DNA of 64,000 nt from Dysgonomonas gadei ATCC BAA-286 (GTDB lineage Bacteria > Bacteroidota > Bacteroidia > Bacteroidales > Dysgonomonadaceae): the NCBI RefSeq assembly GCF_000213555.1, contig NZ_GL891981.1, positions 403,012 to 467,011 of the forward strand, written 5' to 3'. The notes under the pieces were generated by a model. That model made no database searches. It worked only from the letters and a program-made list of their open reading frames with translations, and was not told where the DNA came from. Positions 45,007 to 54,492 of the stretch are shown piece after piece. Within the stretch, counting starts at the first letter, position 1; every line of letters starts with the position of its first letter. The position numbers and the translations under genes were made by a program.

Positions 45007-47844
45007 ATGAAACAAATACAAAAAATAGTCGTATTTTGCGCAATACTAGCCTTTTGTTGCGGCAACGCCGCCGCTCAGAATACGGATGAAACAGGCTTCG
45101 ATACGGGAATCGATACGTTGGGCGTCGATAACGATAAAGCCATAGAAGTCGCTTTTCGTAAGATAAACAAGGAAGACTTCATAGGAGGCGTTTCACATAT
45201 TGATATGACAGAACTGATGTCAAAATCATACAGTCTAAGTAGCTTGGGCTACCTGGATGTAGTTGGAGGTATAGGCAACGGTATCTGGGGTATGGGAGAA
45301 TATCTTGTACTGGTTGACGGATTTCCTCGCGATGCCAATAATGTGCTTCCAACCGAAATTGAGCAAATAACTGTCCTGAAAGGTGCTGCGGCAGTTGTTC
45401 TTTATGGTAGCCGTGCATCGAAAGGTGTAATAATGATAACCACGAAACGCGGTAAAATAGGAAAACGTACAATATCGGTACGGGCTAATCTTGGGGTGAA
45501 TACTCCAAAGGCATATCCTAAATATTTAGGTTCGGCCGAATACATGTCGTTATACAATGAAGCTCGCGAAAACGACGGACTTACGGCTCTTTATTCCGGA
45601 GAAGACATTTATAATTACAGTTCGGGTATCAATCCGTACCGTTATCCAAATGTCGATTTTTACTCTTCCGATTATCTTAAACAGGCATACACCCGTTCTG
45701 AAGCAATGGCGGAAATAACAGGGGGTGGCAGCCGTTCGCGATTTTATACAACGGTGGGTTACTATAATGAAGGTTCGTTATTGAATGTAGGGAATGCTAA
45801 GGACAACAGTACAAGCCGCCTCTTTGCGCGTGGTAATATTGATCTGAGTCTACATGAATTGATTTCGGCCAAAGTGGATGCGAATGCGACATTCTATGAT
45901 TTAAAAACTGCAAACGGAGATTATTGGAATGGTGCGGCTACGTTACGTCCCAATCGAGTAAGTCCTTTAATTCCAATTAGCTATATTGAAGGAAGCGATG
46001 AACACTCGTTGGCGTTATTAAATGCAAGTAATTATATTATCGACGGGAAATATTTTCTGGGTGGTACACAACTGGATCCAACAAACCCTATAGCAGCTGC
46101 TTATGCAGGAGGTGAAAATAAGTTTGTAAGTCGTCAATTCCAGTTCAATGCAGGTATAGATTTCAACCTTCGTGATGTTTTAGACGGTCTTTTCTTTCGT
46201 ACAAAATATGGAATTGACTATGCTTCAACTTACAACCAGGCATATTCAAACAGTTATGCAACTTACTCTCCGGCTTGGACAAACTACAACGGGAAAGATG
46301 TGATTGCAAGTCTCACAAAGTACGGAGAAGACCGGAAAACCGGAAATCAGAATATTGACAATACGTCATACCGGAGTACGCAGTTCTTTTCAGGGCAATT
46401 CGATTATACAAAAGTCTACAACAATGCTCATAACTTCTATGCTATGTTGGTAGCTAATGGCTGGCAACGTCAATTAAGCGAACAATATCATAGCATGACA
46501 AACATTAATCTGGGACTTCAACTTTCGTATAACTTTCTTCAAAAATATTATGCCGATTTCAGTGCTGCTGTGCCTTATTCGGCAAAACTACCTAAAGGCA
46601 ATCGCGCCGGATTTTCTCCAACCGTTACTTTAGGATGGCGCCTTACTAAAGAGCCTATATTCAAAAATGTCTCTGCTTTTGACGATTTGATGCTGTCAGT
46701 TTCAGGGGGTATTATCAGTCAGGATCTGGATATCACAACAAGTGATAACGAAATGGGCTATTATCTCTATGAGAGTATCTTGCAGAGAGGAGGTTGGTGG
46801 TCGTGGGGCGATCTTGGAGGAGAAGCTGCTACTGAATATAATCGTGGTAATAATCCCAACCTTACATTTGTTAAACGCAAAGAAGTGAATATAGGGCTTC
46901 GCGGTTCTCTGCTGAACAAGCTGATTACATTTGATTTTAACTGGTTTTCAAACAAGATGGATGGCGGCATAACCCGCGCTACATCTCTGTATCCTATCTA
47001 CTTTACTCAGGTAGGTTACCCTACCTCTTCCATCATCCCTTATGTAAATTATAATATAGACGATCGTTCGGGTGTAGATTTCAGTATAAACCTGAATAAA
47101 AAAGCTGGAGAATTTGATCTTACATTCGGTGTAAGTGGACTGTATAATACTATTACAGCCTCACGGCGCGACGAAACTTATGAATTCGGCTACCAAACGC
47201 GTGTGGGTAGGGCGCTCAATGGTCTTTGGGGCTTGGAAAGTCTTGGGTTCTTCAAGGATGATGCTGAAGCGGCAGCAGCGAACCAGACTTTCGGACAGGT
47301 GAAAGCGGGCGATATAAAGTATAAGGATCAAAATGGCGACGGACGTATCGACAGCAACGACGAAGTATTCCTCGGACGCTGGGACAATCCACTGACTTTG
47401 GGTATCAATTTGACGGCGAAATTCCGAAGCTTTACCCTGTTTGTGATGGGAAATGGCAATTATGGAGGTAAAGGATTCAAAAACAGTAGCTACTACTGGG
47501 TAAGAAGTAATAATAAGTATTCTGAGGTTGTACGTAATCGCTGGACGGAAGAAACGAAGAATACAGCAACCTATCCGCGTCTTACCACGACTAACGGAGA
47601 CAATAACTTTCGTAATTCCGACTTCTGGCTCTACAAGACCGATGCTTTCCGGTTATCGCACGTGCAACTGACCTACGACGTACCTGAAAATATCTTTAAA
47701 GATAAATTTGTCAAAGGCCTCAGTATATACTTTGGAGGTTATAACCTTCTAACAATTTCAAAAGAAAGGAAACACCTGGAGATGAATGTAGGTAGTGCTC
47801 CTCAGACTCGCTCCTACAATCTTGGTCTGAAAGCAACATTCTAA
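45007..47844 (+). CDS. SusC-like TonB-dependent transporter 2, short form without regulatory-like N-domain
   Basis: This 945-residue protein has a signal peptide to about residue 23 (GNAAAQ). Unlike SusC 1, no carboxypeptidase-regulatory-like domain precedes the plug; only about 40 residues (NTDETGFDTGIDTLG onward) intervene. The plug is clear (YLVLVDGFPRD, VLKGAAAVVLYGSRASKGVI, ITTKRGK), and the barrel ends in YNLGLKATF. The intergenic space upstream is only 29 bases, so the domain is absent rather than hidden by a frameshift. It pairs with the SusD at 47861. A second, different SusCD pair suggests uptake of xylan fragments of another size or decoration. Confidence 0.92.
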   Translation: MKQIQKIVVFCAILAFCCGNAAAQNTDETGFDTGIDTLGVDNDKAIEVAFRKINKEDFIGGVSHIDMTELMSKSYSLSSLGYLDVVGGIGNGIWGMGEYLVLVDGFPRDANNVLPTEIEQITVLKGAAAVVLYGSRASKGVIMITTKRGKIGKRTISVRANLGVNTPKAYPKYLGSAEYMSLYNEARENDGLTALYSGEDIYNYSSGINPYRYPNVDFYSSDYLKQAYTRSEAMAEITGGGSRSRFYTTVGYYNEGSLLNVGNAKDNSTSRLFARGNIDLSLHELISAKVDANATFYDLKTANGDYWNGAATLRPNRVSPLIPISYIEGSDEHSLALLNASNYIIDGKYFLGGTQLDPTNPIAAAYAGGENKFVSRQFQFNAGIDFNLRDVLDGLFFRTKYGIDYASTYNQAYSNSYATYSPAWTNYNGKDVIASLTKYGEDRKTGNQNIDNTSYRSTQFFSGQFDYTKVYNNAHNFYAMLVANGWQRQLSEQYHSMTNINLGLQLSYNFLQKYYADFSAAVPYSAKLPKGNRAGFSPTVTLGWRLTKEPIFKNVSAFDDLMLSVSGGIISQDLDITTSDNEMGYYLYESILQRGGWWSWGDLGGEAATEYNRGNNPNLTFVKRKEVNIGLRGSLLNKLITFDFNWFSNKMDGGITRATSLYPIYFTQVGYPTSSIIPYVNYNIDDRSGVDFSINLNKKAGEFDLTFGVSGLYNTITASRRDETYEFGYQTRVGRALNGLWGLESLGFFKDDAEAAAANQTFGQVKAGDIKYKDQNGDGRIDSNDEVFLGRWDNPLTLGINLTAKFRSFTLFVMGNGNYGGKGFKNSSYYWVRSNNKYSEVVRNRWTEETKNTATYPRLTTTNGDNNFRNSDFWLYKTDAFRLSHVQLTYDVPENIFKDKFVKGLSIYFGGYNLLTISKERKHLEMNVGSAPQTRSYNLGLKATF

Positions 47845-47860
47845 CTAAAAAAATAATCGT

Positions 47861-49630
47861 ATGAAAAATATATTCAAATTATTAGTTATAATTCCCTTTC
47901 TCATAAGCTGCGATAACTTGTTCGAACCAGCTCCCGAGAATTTCAGGAATGTAGAATCGTTATATAACGAGCCGAGTTTTGCGCAAGGTTTGTTGGGACA
48001 TGCCTATATAAGCAATCCACTGGGCTCATGGTCGTTCAATGATGTTGCTACCGATGATGCCGTATCAAACGATCCCGGCAATAATTACCGACGTATGGCT
48101 ACCGGTCAGTGGAGATCGAACAATAATCCGATGGACAGATGGCAATACCTCCGTGCATCGATACAGTACATCAACCAGTTCATCGAACTCGTCGATAATG
48201 TGAATTGGGCAAGTGATCCATTAGTAGCTGAGATGTTCAGAGACCGCATGAAAGGTGACGCCTATGGTATGCGCGCACTTTACATGTATCACCTGTTGCT
48301 GAATCACGCTGGATGGGGTGAAGACGGACAATGCCTGGGCATTCCCATACTCACTCATTCCGAAACGGTCTCTTCCGAATTCAACTTGCCACGTAATACA
48401 TTCCAGCAATGTATAGACCAGATCTATGCAGATGTGGATTTGGCAACCAGTCTTCTTCCATCAAGCTATGGAGACATATCAAGTGAAAGCCAAGTGCCGG
48501 AGAAATATAAGACAAAAGGTGTAACAGCAGCTCAATATACGCGTGTATTCGGCAACTTGTCGCGCAACCGTATGAGTGGAGCTATAGCCGAAGCCGTTCG
48601 CGCACAGGCTACTTTACTTGCTGCCAGTCCGGCGTATAGCACGGGTTCTACATACACTTGGGAAGATGCAGCTCAACAGATGGCTATCGTACTTAACCGA
48701 TTGGGATCAAACCCTGCAAATCAGATAGACCCCAAAGGTTTGACATGGTATTCTAACGCTTCAGATATTACCAATACCAATTCGGGTATAAATGTAAAGG
48801 AAATACTTTGGAGGGGTGGACGCGAAGAAAATCGTTCACTAGAAGAAGACCATTTCCCGCCCTCTATTTTTGGCCGTGGACGCCTCAACCCGACACAGAA
48901 TTTGGTAGACGCTTTTCCGATGGCTAACGGTTATCCCATTACTCACACTTCTGCCGGATACAATGCCAATAATCCATATGCTAACCGCGACCCGCGTTTG
49001 AGCTTGTACATTATTTATAATGGTAGCAAAGCCGGAAACCAAAACTCGGTCATCACGACAGCTGCCGATGGTACAAACAACGATGCTCTTGGACATGCCG
49101 AAACTTCTACGCGTACAGGTTATTATCTAAAAAAACTGCTTCGTCAGGATGTAAATGCCAATCCGAGTTCTCCGGTAAATCAGTTCCACTACAAACCTTT
49201 TATCCGATTCACCGAGATATTACTGGGCTATGCCGAAGCTGCAAACGAAGCTTGGGGTCCTACGGGAGCAGGAGGCAACGGTTACACGGCTTACGATGTT
49301 ATCAAGGCTATCCGTGCCAGAGCAGGTGTAGGGAAGGATAATAACGATGCTTATCTCGAATCTGTAAAAGGAAATAAAGATGCTATGCGTGAGCTTATAC
49401 ATAATGAGCGTCGTCTCGAACTCTGTTTCGAAGGGCATCGTTTCTGGGATCTCCGCCGCTGGAAAGCGCCAATCACTGAGGCTGCAAAAGGTATAAATAT
49501 CACAGCTGGGGTACATGAAGTTATACCTTCAGTGGAAAATCGTTCATACACCGACTACATGTATTATGGTCCTATCCCTTATGATGAAACGCTTAAATTC
49601 AGTGCACTCATTCAGAACAAGGGATGGTAG
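47861..49630 (+). CDS. SusD-like surface glycan-binding lipoprotein 2
   Basis: This 589-residue protein has a lipobox at Cys17 (PFLISC). The SusD fold is shown by the helical N-terminal part (MRALYMYHLLLNHAGWGEDG), the RFTEILLGYAEAANEAWGP helix and the C-terminal ERRLELCFEGHRFWDLRRW stretch. It starts 16 bases after SusC 2 and is its partner at the cell surface. It is only distantly similar to the SusD at 43121, consistent with different glycan preferences. Binding residues are not inferred. Confidence 0.93.
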   Translation: MKNIFKLLVIIPFLISCDNLFEPAPENFRNVESLYNEPSFAQGLLGHAYISNPLGSWSFNDVATDDAVSNDPGNNYRRMATGQWRSNNNPMDRWQYLRASIQYINQFIELVDNVNWASDPLVAEMFRDRMKGDAYGMRALYMYHLLLNHAGWGEDGQCLGIPILTHSETVSSEFNLPRNTFQQCIDQIYADVDLATSLLPSSYGDISSESQVPEKYKTKGVTAAQYTRVFGNLSRNRMSGAIAEAVRAQATLLAASPAYSTGSTYTWEDAAQQMAIVLNRLGSNPANQIDPKGLTWYSNASDITNTNSGINVKEILWRGGREENRSLEEDHFPPSIFGRGRLNPTQNLVDAFPMANGYPITHTSAGYNANNPYANRDPRLSLYIIYNGSKAGNQNSVITTAADGTNNDALGHAETSTRTGYYLKKLLRQDVNANPSSPVNQFHYKPFIRFTEILLGYAEAANEAWGPTGAGGNGYTAYDVIKAIRARAGVGKDNNDAYLESVKGNKDAMRELIHNERRLELCFEGHRFWDLRRWKAPITEAAKGINITAGVHEVIPSVENRSYTDYMYYGPIPYDETLKFSALIQNKGW

Positions 49631-49660
49631 TCTTATGTCAAACAAATAATATGAAGAAAA

Positions 49661-50674
49661 ATGAAAAGATATCTATTAATATTGATAATTATAAGCGGAA
49701 TATTCACATCCTGTAAGAATGGTGACTGGGAATTTCCAGACTACGAGTATACCGCTGCTTATTTTGCTTACCAGACACCTGTCCGCACGATAGTAATCGG
49801 CGAGGATGTATATGACACTACCCTCGATAACGAGCATAAGTGCCAGATAATGGCAACAATGGGAGGAGTTTATGAAAACAAAAAAGATGTAGAGATTGGT
49901 TTCCGCATCGACAATGCATTATGCAATGGCTTGACTTTCGACGGCGGAGCCGAAGTAAAGGCTATGCCTTCCAATTATTACACCCTTTCTTCTACCGAAA
50001 AAATCGTAATCAAAAAAGGGAATATTTTGGGAGGAGTAGTTGTTCAGCTGACTGATGCTTTCTTCGCAGACCCCCTCGCTGTTAAAAACACTTATGTGAT
50101 TCCATTGGTAATGACCGATGTGAAGAATGTTGACAAAATCCTTACCGGAACCCCGTTGGCGAATACTCCAAATCGAGTGAGAGCCGAAGACTGGGACGTT
50201 CTTCCGAAAGATTATATCCTGTATGCAATCAAGTACATTAATAAATATCACGCCAACTACCTGCGTCGTGGCAAGGATGTGATAACCGGAGATAAGAATG
50301 AGACCGTAATCCGTCGCAAAGAATATGTCGAAAAAGACGAAGTGGTCGGTACTCATACACGCTCTCTCAATATGGTTGAACTGCCGCTCAGAATCACAGA
50401 TGCTACAGGCGAACTACTTGACTGTACATTGTTACTTTCCTTTGATGACTCTGGTAAATGTGCTGTTTCGTCAGGCAGTCAGGGTGTTACGATGAGCGGA
50501 AGCGGACAATATGTTGTCAAAGGAGAAAAGGGAAGCTGGGGCAATAAAGATCGTGATGCTATCTATCTCAACTACAATATTAATTTTGGGAAAATGCAAG
50601 TTTCTACTGTTGATACTCTCGTTATTCGCGATCGAGGAGTGAAACCGGAAACTTTCAAACCGGTTCTGAAGTAA
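49661..50674 (+). CDS. Surface glycan-binding lipoprotein (DUF1735-type)
   Basis: This 337-residue protein has a lipobox at Cys18 (GIFTSC). The N-terminal half (about 25-165: YEYTAAYFAYQTPVRTIVIGEDVYDTTLDNEH, then YENKKDVEIGFRID) resembles the DUF1735 beta-sandwich that follows SusD genes in many PULs. The C-terminal half is a second beta-rich domain that I cannot name with certainty. No catalytic motif is seen. Its position after SusD 2 and before the modular GH10 is that of the surface glycan-binding protein in described xylan PULs. A role in holding xylan at the surface is inferred from that. Confidence 0.75.
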   Translation: MKRYLLILIIISGIFTSCKNGDWEFPDYEYTAAYFAYQTPVRTIVIGEDVYDTTLDNEHKCQIMATMGGVYENKKDVEIGFRIDNALCNGLTFDGGAEVKAMPSNYYTLSSTEKIVIKKGNILGGVVVQLTDAFFADPLAVKNTYVIPLVMTDVKNVDKILTGTPLANTPNRVRAEDWDVLPKDYILYAIKYINKYHANYLRRGKDVITGDKNETVIRRKEYVEKDEVVGTHTRSLNMVELPLRITDATGELLDCTLLLSFDDSGKCAVSSGSQGVTMSGSGQYVVKGEKGSWGNKDRDAIYLNYNINFGKMQVSTVDTLVIRDRGVKPETFKPVLK

Positions 50675-50695
50675 AAACTCTTAAACTATGTACGT

Positions 50696-52867
50696 ATGAA
50701 ATACATTAATAAAATATCATTAATTTTAATATTGACGGCCGTTTTGGTTTCCTGTGTCGATGATACACCGTTAATGTTCGATGTTAGAGAACCTTCATCG
50801 ATAGCGGAGTTGAAATACCTGAATGATTACGACGTCTTAAAGTCCTACATTGACCGTACGGCAAATCCCAATTTCAAGTTGGGACTCGGGGTTTCAGTAT
50901 CGGAATATAACGCAAAAGGCGTTGTTTACAGGCTTGCAAACAGTAATTTCGACGAAATTGTAGCCGGATGGGAAATGAAACATGGAGCAGTAGTTCAAGA
51001 CGACGGCAGGCTCAATCTCGCCAATGTAACTACATTTCTGGAGACAGCCCAGAAGGCCGGCGTATCGGTTTTCGGCCATACTCTCTGCTGGCACGCCAAT
51101 CAGAATGCCAAATACTTAAACAACCTGATTGCCGACAAGTTTATCCCAAGTACGGGTGAACCCTCATGGGACAGCTTTTTCAGTGCCAACTTTGAAACCG
51201 ATGATGCTTCCAACTATTCAAGCAATCTTACAAATATAATAAGCTTTACTGCTATAGGCGAAGGATTTGAAAGTAAAGGCAGGGCCTTAAAAATCGTCAA
51301 CGAGAAAGTACGGGAAAATGACTGGAATTGTCAGCTTTTTGTAACCTTCCAAAAGCCGGTGGCGGCAGGCGAAAAATACCGGCTGACGATGAATGTGCGG
51401 GCAGAAGCGAATGCAACATTCGGTACCCAGGCACATACTGCACCGGGCGCCTACAAGCATTGGGATTTCTTCGGCTCCATTACGGCTACTCCCGAATGGA
51501 CAACCTTTACAAAGGAAATTACGATTTCGGACGACCAGGCTACTGCTAATACCATTGCGTTTAATCTTGGTTTGACGGCGACTACGTATTATTTCGACAA
51601 TATCACCGTTGAAAAGTATAACGACGGTTCCAGTGGCGGACCTTCATATGTACCAGTATCAGTAGCCGATTTTGAAACCGGTGATAATTCTAACTATTCG
51701 GGTAACAGTAATGCCGTTCAGTCTTTTATAAATCCGGGATTTGACGGAAAAGGAAGAGCTTTGAAAATCGCCAATGCGGAAGCTCGCACCAATGACTGGG
51801 ATTGTCAGTTTTTTATGACATTTCCGACGGCCACTGAAGCTGGGGAAAAATATCGTTTCACCATGAATGTCCGCACCGATGCTCCGGCTTCATTCTCAAC
51901 GCAAGCACATATCGTTCCTCAGTCCTACAAGCATTGGGATTTTGTCGGTACCATTAACTCTACTACCGAATGGACCACTTATACAAAGGAAATTACCATC
52001 GATGAGAATACGGCCGGAGTGACAGCTATCGCGTTTAATTTGGGGAAAACCGCTACCAATTACTATTTCGATAACATGAGGTTTGAGAAATATACGGAAG
52101 GTGGTATCTGGATCATAAAAACACCGGAAGAGAAAAAGGAAATTCTCACGAATGCTTTAGAAACATGGATTGCGGGTATAATGGGCGTTTCTCAATCAGT
52201 TGAAGCCTGGGATATAGTGAACGAGCCGATGTCAGACTGGCCTGATCCTTCCCAACTGAAAACCGGTGTCGGTAAAACCGATATGAGCGCTGATGAGTTC
52301 TACTGGCAAGATTACCTGGGTAAAGATTATGCAGTAACTGCTATTCGGATAGCGCGTAGTCAGGAAGGTCACGCTGACGATAAACTCTTTATCAACGATT
52401 ACGGTCTTGAAAATAGTCTGGATAAATGTCGGGGACTGATTGAATATGTGAAGTATGTTGAAAGTAAAGGTGTGAAAGTGGATGGTATCGGCACACAGAT
52501 GCATGTTAGCTTAAATGGAGTGAACAAGGAAACCATTGCTGAACATTTCCGGCTATTGGCCGCTACCGGCAAGCTGATAAAAATATCTGAGCTGGATATG
52601 GGGATAAATGTTGACGGTAAGGGTATTAAAACCGAAGATGCTACAGACGAGCAGCTTCGTGAGCAAGCCGAACTTTATAAATACATTGTGAAAACTTACT
52701 TTGAGATTATTCCGGAAGCTCAGCGTTATGGCATTACGCAATGGGCCGCCACGGATAGTCCGGCAAGTTCGAGCTGGAGAGGCGGAGAGCCGATAGGTCT
52801 TTGGGATTTGAACTATAATCGCAAACATGCTTATGCCGGATTTGCAGATGGGTTATCCGGTAAATAA
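50696..52867 (+). CDS. GH10 endo-xylanase with two CBM4/9-like modules inserted in the barrel
   Basis: This 723-residue protein has a lipobox at Cys20 (AVLVSC). The GH10 domain starts at about residue 45 (LKSYIDRTANPNFKLGLGVS, GHTLCWHANQN) and is interrupted at about 160-475. Two consecutive sandwich domains of about 150 residues fill the gap; both open with a matching ANFETDDASNYS / ADFETGDNSNYS stretch and share YKHWDF and TEWTTYTKEITI. The barrel resumes with EAWDIVNEPMSDW (acid/base Glu510) and KISELDMGIN (nucleophile Glu632). Two-CBM insertions at this spot are known in Bacteroides surface xylanases. It is probably the outer-surface enzyme that makes the first cuts. It is the last gene of the SusCD block. 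Confidence 0.93.
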   Translation: MKYINKISLILILTAVLVSCVDDTPLMFDVREPSSIAELKYLNDYDVLKSYIDRTANPNFKLGLGVSVSEYNAKGVVYRLANSNFDEIVAGWEMKHGAVVQDDGRLNLANVTTFLETAQKAGVSVFGHTLCWHANQNAKYLNNLIADKFIPSTGEPSWDSFFSANFETDDASNYSSNLTNIISFTAIGEGFESKGRALKIVNEKVRENDWNCQLFVTFQKPVAAGEKYRLTMNVRAEANATFGTQAHTAPGAYKHWDFFGSITATPEWTTFTKEITISDDQATANTIAFNLGLTATTYYFDNITVEKYNDGSSGGPSYVPVSVADFETGDNSNYSGNSNAVQSFINPGFDGKGRALKIANAEARTNDWDCQFFMTFPTATEAGEKYRFTMNVRTDAPASFSTQAHIVPQSYKHWDFVGTINSTTEWTTYTKEITIDENTAGVTAIAFNLGKTATNYYFDNMRFEKYTEGGIWIIKTPEEKKEILTNALETWIAGIMGVSQSVEAWDIVNEPMSDWPDPSQLKTGVGKTDMSADEFYWQDYLGKDYAVTAIRIARSQEGHADDKLFINDYGLENSLDKCRGLIEYVKYVESKGVKVDGIGTQMHVSLNGVNKETIAEHFRLLAATGKLIKISELDMGINVDGKGIKTEDATDEQLREQAELYKYIVKTYFEIIPEAQRYGITQWAATDSPASSSWRGGEPIGLWDLNYNRKHAYAGFADGLSGK

Positions 52868-52933
52868 TTTTAATACTTATTATATATAATATATTCGAGT
52901 TTATTACAATAGAATATTTTAATTTAATTGGTA

Positions 52934-52996
52934 TTGTTGGGGTAAGGATTACCCGCCTGATATTGGCTATTAGGTAGGTAGACTTTACCCCAACAA
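52934..52996. repeat. Inverted repeat with 12-base arms after the PUL
   Basis: TTGTTGGGGTAA (52934-52945) and TTACCCCAACAA (52985-52996) are perfect complements separated by 39 bases, starting 67 bases past the stop of the last PUL gene. It may act in ending transcription or be the end of a lost element. No T-tract follows. From 52997 to about 53150 I see no other feature. Confidence 0.5.
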
Positions 52997-53159
52997 ACAT
53001 CATATTCAATAATTAATTGAATATAAATTTTAAACTAAGGGTCAATTTCTAAGAATTACTTTGGAAATATAAAAATAGACATTGTTAATATTTCTATCGG
53101 TGGTTGTAAAATAAAGCTATTCAATAAAAAGTAATAGTTTGATAAAGCACGTTTTACCG

Positions 53160-53445
53160 ACGACCGACAAGGTCGTTCATCGTTGCTTTCCCCAAAATAG
53201 ACAGAGTCGTTGGTTACATGCTCCAAGTAGCAATAGCTGCAGATCCTCCGTTTTTGTATCGGTTAACTGATTCTTTCATAATTAAGCCAAGTTTCGGGGT
53301 TATTCCCTTGTAATCTGCAAGTACCTAACAGGAAATAATGTCTGCATAGTAAGCAATTTGATGACTACCACAGAACATATAGTCTTTGCGTCCAATAGCC
53401 AACCCTCTTAGGCCATTTTCTGCTCCAATGTTGGATATCTAATAC
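53160..53445 (-). pseudogene. Decayed IS66-family transposase (TnpC C-terminus)
   Basis: Minus-strand translation gives IGAENGLRGLAIGRKDYMFC followed by GSHQIAYYAD, the conserved end of IS66 TnpC, where NNGAENAIRP-like and CGSHEAA-like blocks are expected. A stop and frameshift follow within LLGTCRLQGNNPETWLNY, the next conserved block, and an upstream stop interrupts the N-terminal side. Only the C-terminal portion remains, so the gene is dead. No IS66 inverted terminal repeats were recognised. It is one of two transposase scars between the PUL and the integrase. Confidence 0.75.
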
Positions 53446-53574
53446 TGGTCATAAATGACATTGGGTATAATCACTTTTATTAATTTAAAACAAAAGAAAA
53501 TGAAAGAAAAATTCAATGTACCACATATTGTATTGCGGACCCAAAGTCCTATTGAGCTCAAAAGCCTGTTGAAA

Positions 53575-53793
53575 CTATGAACCGATATGAAAATCATTGT
53601 CTGGTTGTCTTGGATCCTGATTTTCAATATATTCTTTGATGATTTCATCTATTATCGTGCCGATAGCAGCTACAAAATAGTCACGTGGTCATAAATGTTG
53701 ACCCCAATATTGCTTACGCAGAAGGGCGAACTCGCTAAACAATTTATGTGAACTTGCCCCTTTTAGTTTTTGGACTAGACGACTTACCGCTAA
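53575..53793 (-). pseudogene. Decayed IS200/IS605-type TnpA fragment
   Basis: Minus-strand translation gives LAVSRLVQKLKGASSHKLFS, EFALLRKQYWGQHL, then an in-frame stop and PRDYFVAAIGTIIDEIIKEY ending near FHIGS. This matches the second half of IS200/IS605 Y1 transposases, where WGQHLWARGYFCAT is conserved; the stop replaces the Trp codon (TGG to TGA). The N-terminal half with the HUH motif is missing and the helix with the catalytic Tyr region is disabled by the stop. It is a second transposase scar. Confidence 0.72.
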
Positions 53794-53830
53794 GCTAGGT
53801 GAACAGGATACCAATATAACAGTACAGCTA

Positions 53831-54022
53831 ATGAGAATAACTGATTGGGCTAAAAAAGACTTTGATACTTTTACTTACACATTTGCTATCGGCAACACTT
53901 TTACTTTAACAGATTTGTACGAAACAGAATCCGGTACTTATACATTTAATGACAGAGCCTTAAAATTGATGTGGAGTGATCCTGATGTTTACGATATTTA
54001 TAAAGCCTTCTGTTACAAATAG
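53831..54022 (+). CDS. Small hypothetical protein or C-terminal gene remnant
   Basis: This 63-residue frame (MRITDWAKKDFDTFTYTFAI onward, ending DIYKAFCYK) has coding-like composition. In-frame coding-like sequence continues upstream of the ATG to about 53768, so it may be the end of a larger lost gene. I do not recognise the family. No signal peptide or membrane segment is seen. It lies among transposase scars. Confidence 0.3.
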   Translation: MRITDWAKKDFDTFTYTFAIGNTFTLTDLYETESGTYTFNDRALKLMWSDPDVYDIYKAFCYK

Positions 54023-54197
54023 TGTACTTATCATTGAAAAAGATTATAAGTAAGGATGTGATAACTTGGAACTAAATGAGTTAATAGCTTTAGAAACTAG
54101 CAATCCGACGAGTTTACAACTACAAAAGCCATAACTAAATCAATTTCAGCAGGCGAATAGCCCTCTAGGAATAATCATTGCACTATAACATTATGAT

Positions 54198-54245
54198 AAG
54201 CAGAATGCCCTGTAACCGGAATAAAGTTACAGGGCGTATCTGCTT
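54198..54245. terminator. Long imperfect hairpin, possible bidirectional terminator
   Basis: GCCCTGTAAC (54207-54216) and GTTACAGGGC (54226-54235) pair perfectly around 9 bases. Outside a small internal bulge, AAGCAGA (54198-54204) and TCTGCTT (54239-54245) extend the stem. TTTTTTA follows at 54265 on the plus side. The remainder of 54023-54492 has no gene I can support. Confidence 0.5.
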
Positions 54246-54492
54246 GTAAGAAAGATACAATACGTTTTTTATTATTATCAAAAGCTGCTTGTTATAAATA
54301 ATCAGCTTTTAGTGAACCATAAAATATTGCCAGTTGCACGTCCCTAAATATTTACTTAACTATCACAAAATAATATCTTGATGGAAATTTGTCTTATAAG
54401 GAATATTTTGTACTTTTACGATCAAGTGTTCTTTGTATTTGTGCAAAATGAAGTGCAAAATAGAAGTTCGCTCGTTTCCAAATCGTTACCTA

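Noticed and set aside
45007..45100. SusC 2 as a frameshifted full-length SusC with its first domain upstream
   Set aside because: The space to the preceding SusD stop is only 29 bases, and the frame begins with a good signal peptide.
53439..53648. Minus-strand open frame of 69 codons
   Set aside because: It crosses the transposase scars in a frame different from the recognisable IS66 and IS200/IS605 remnants and has no family features.
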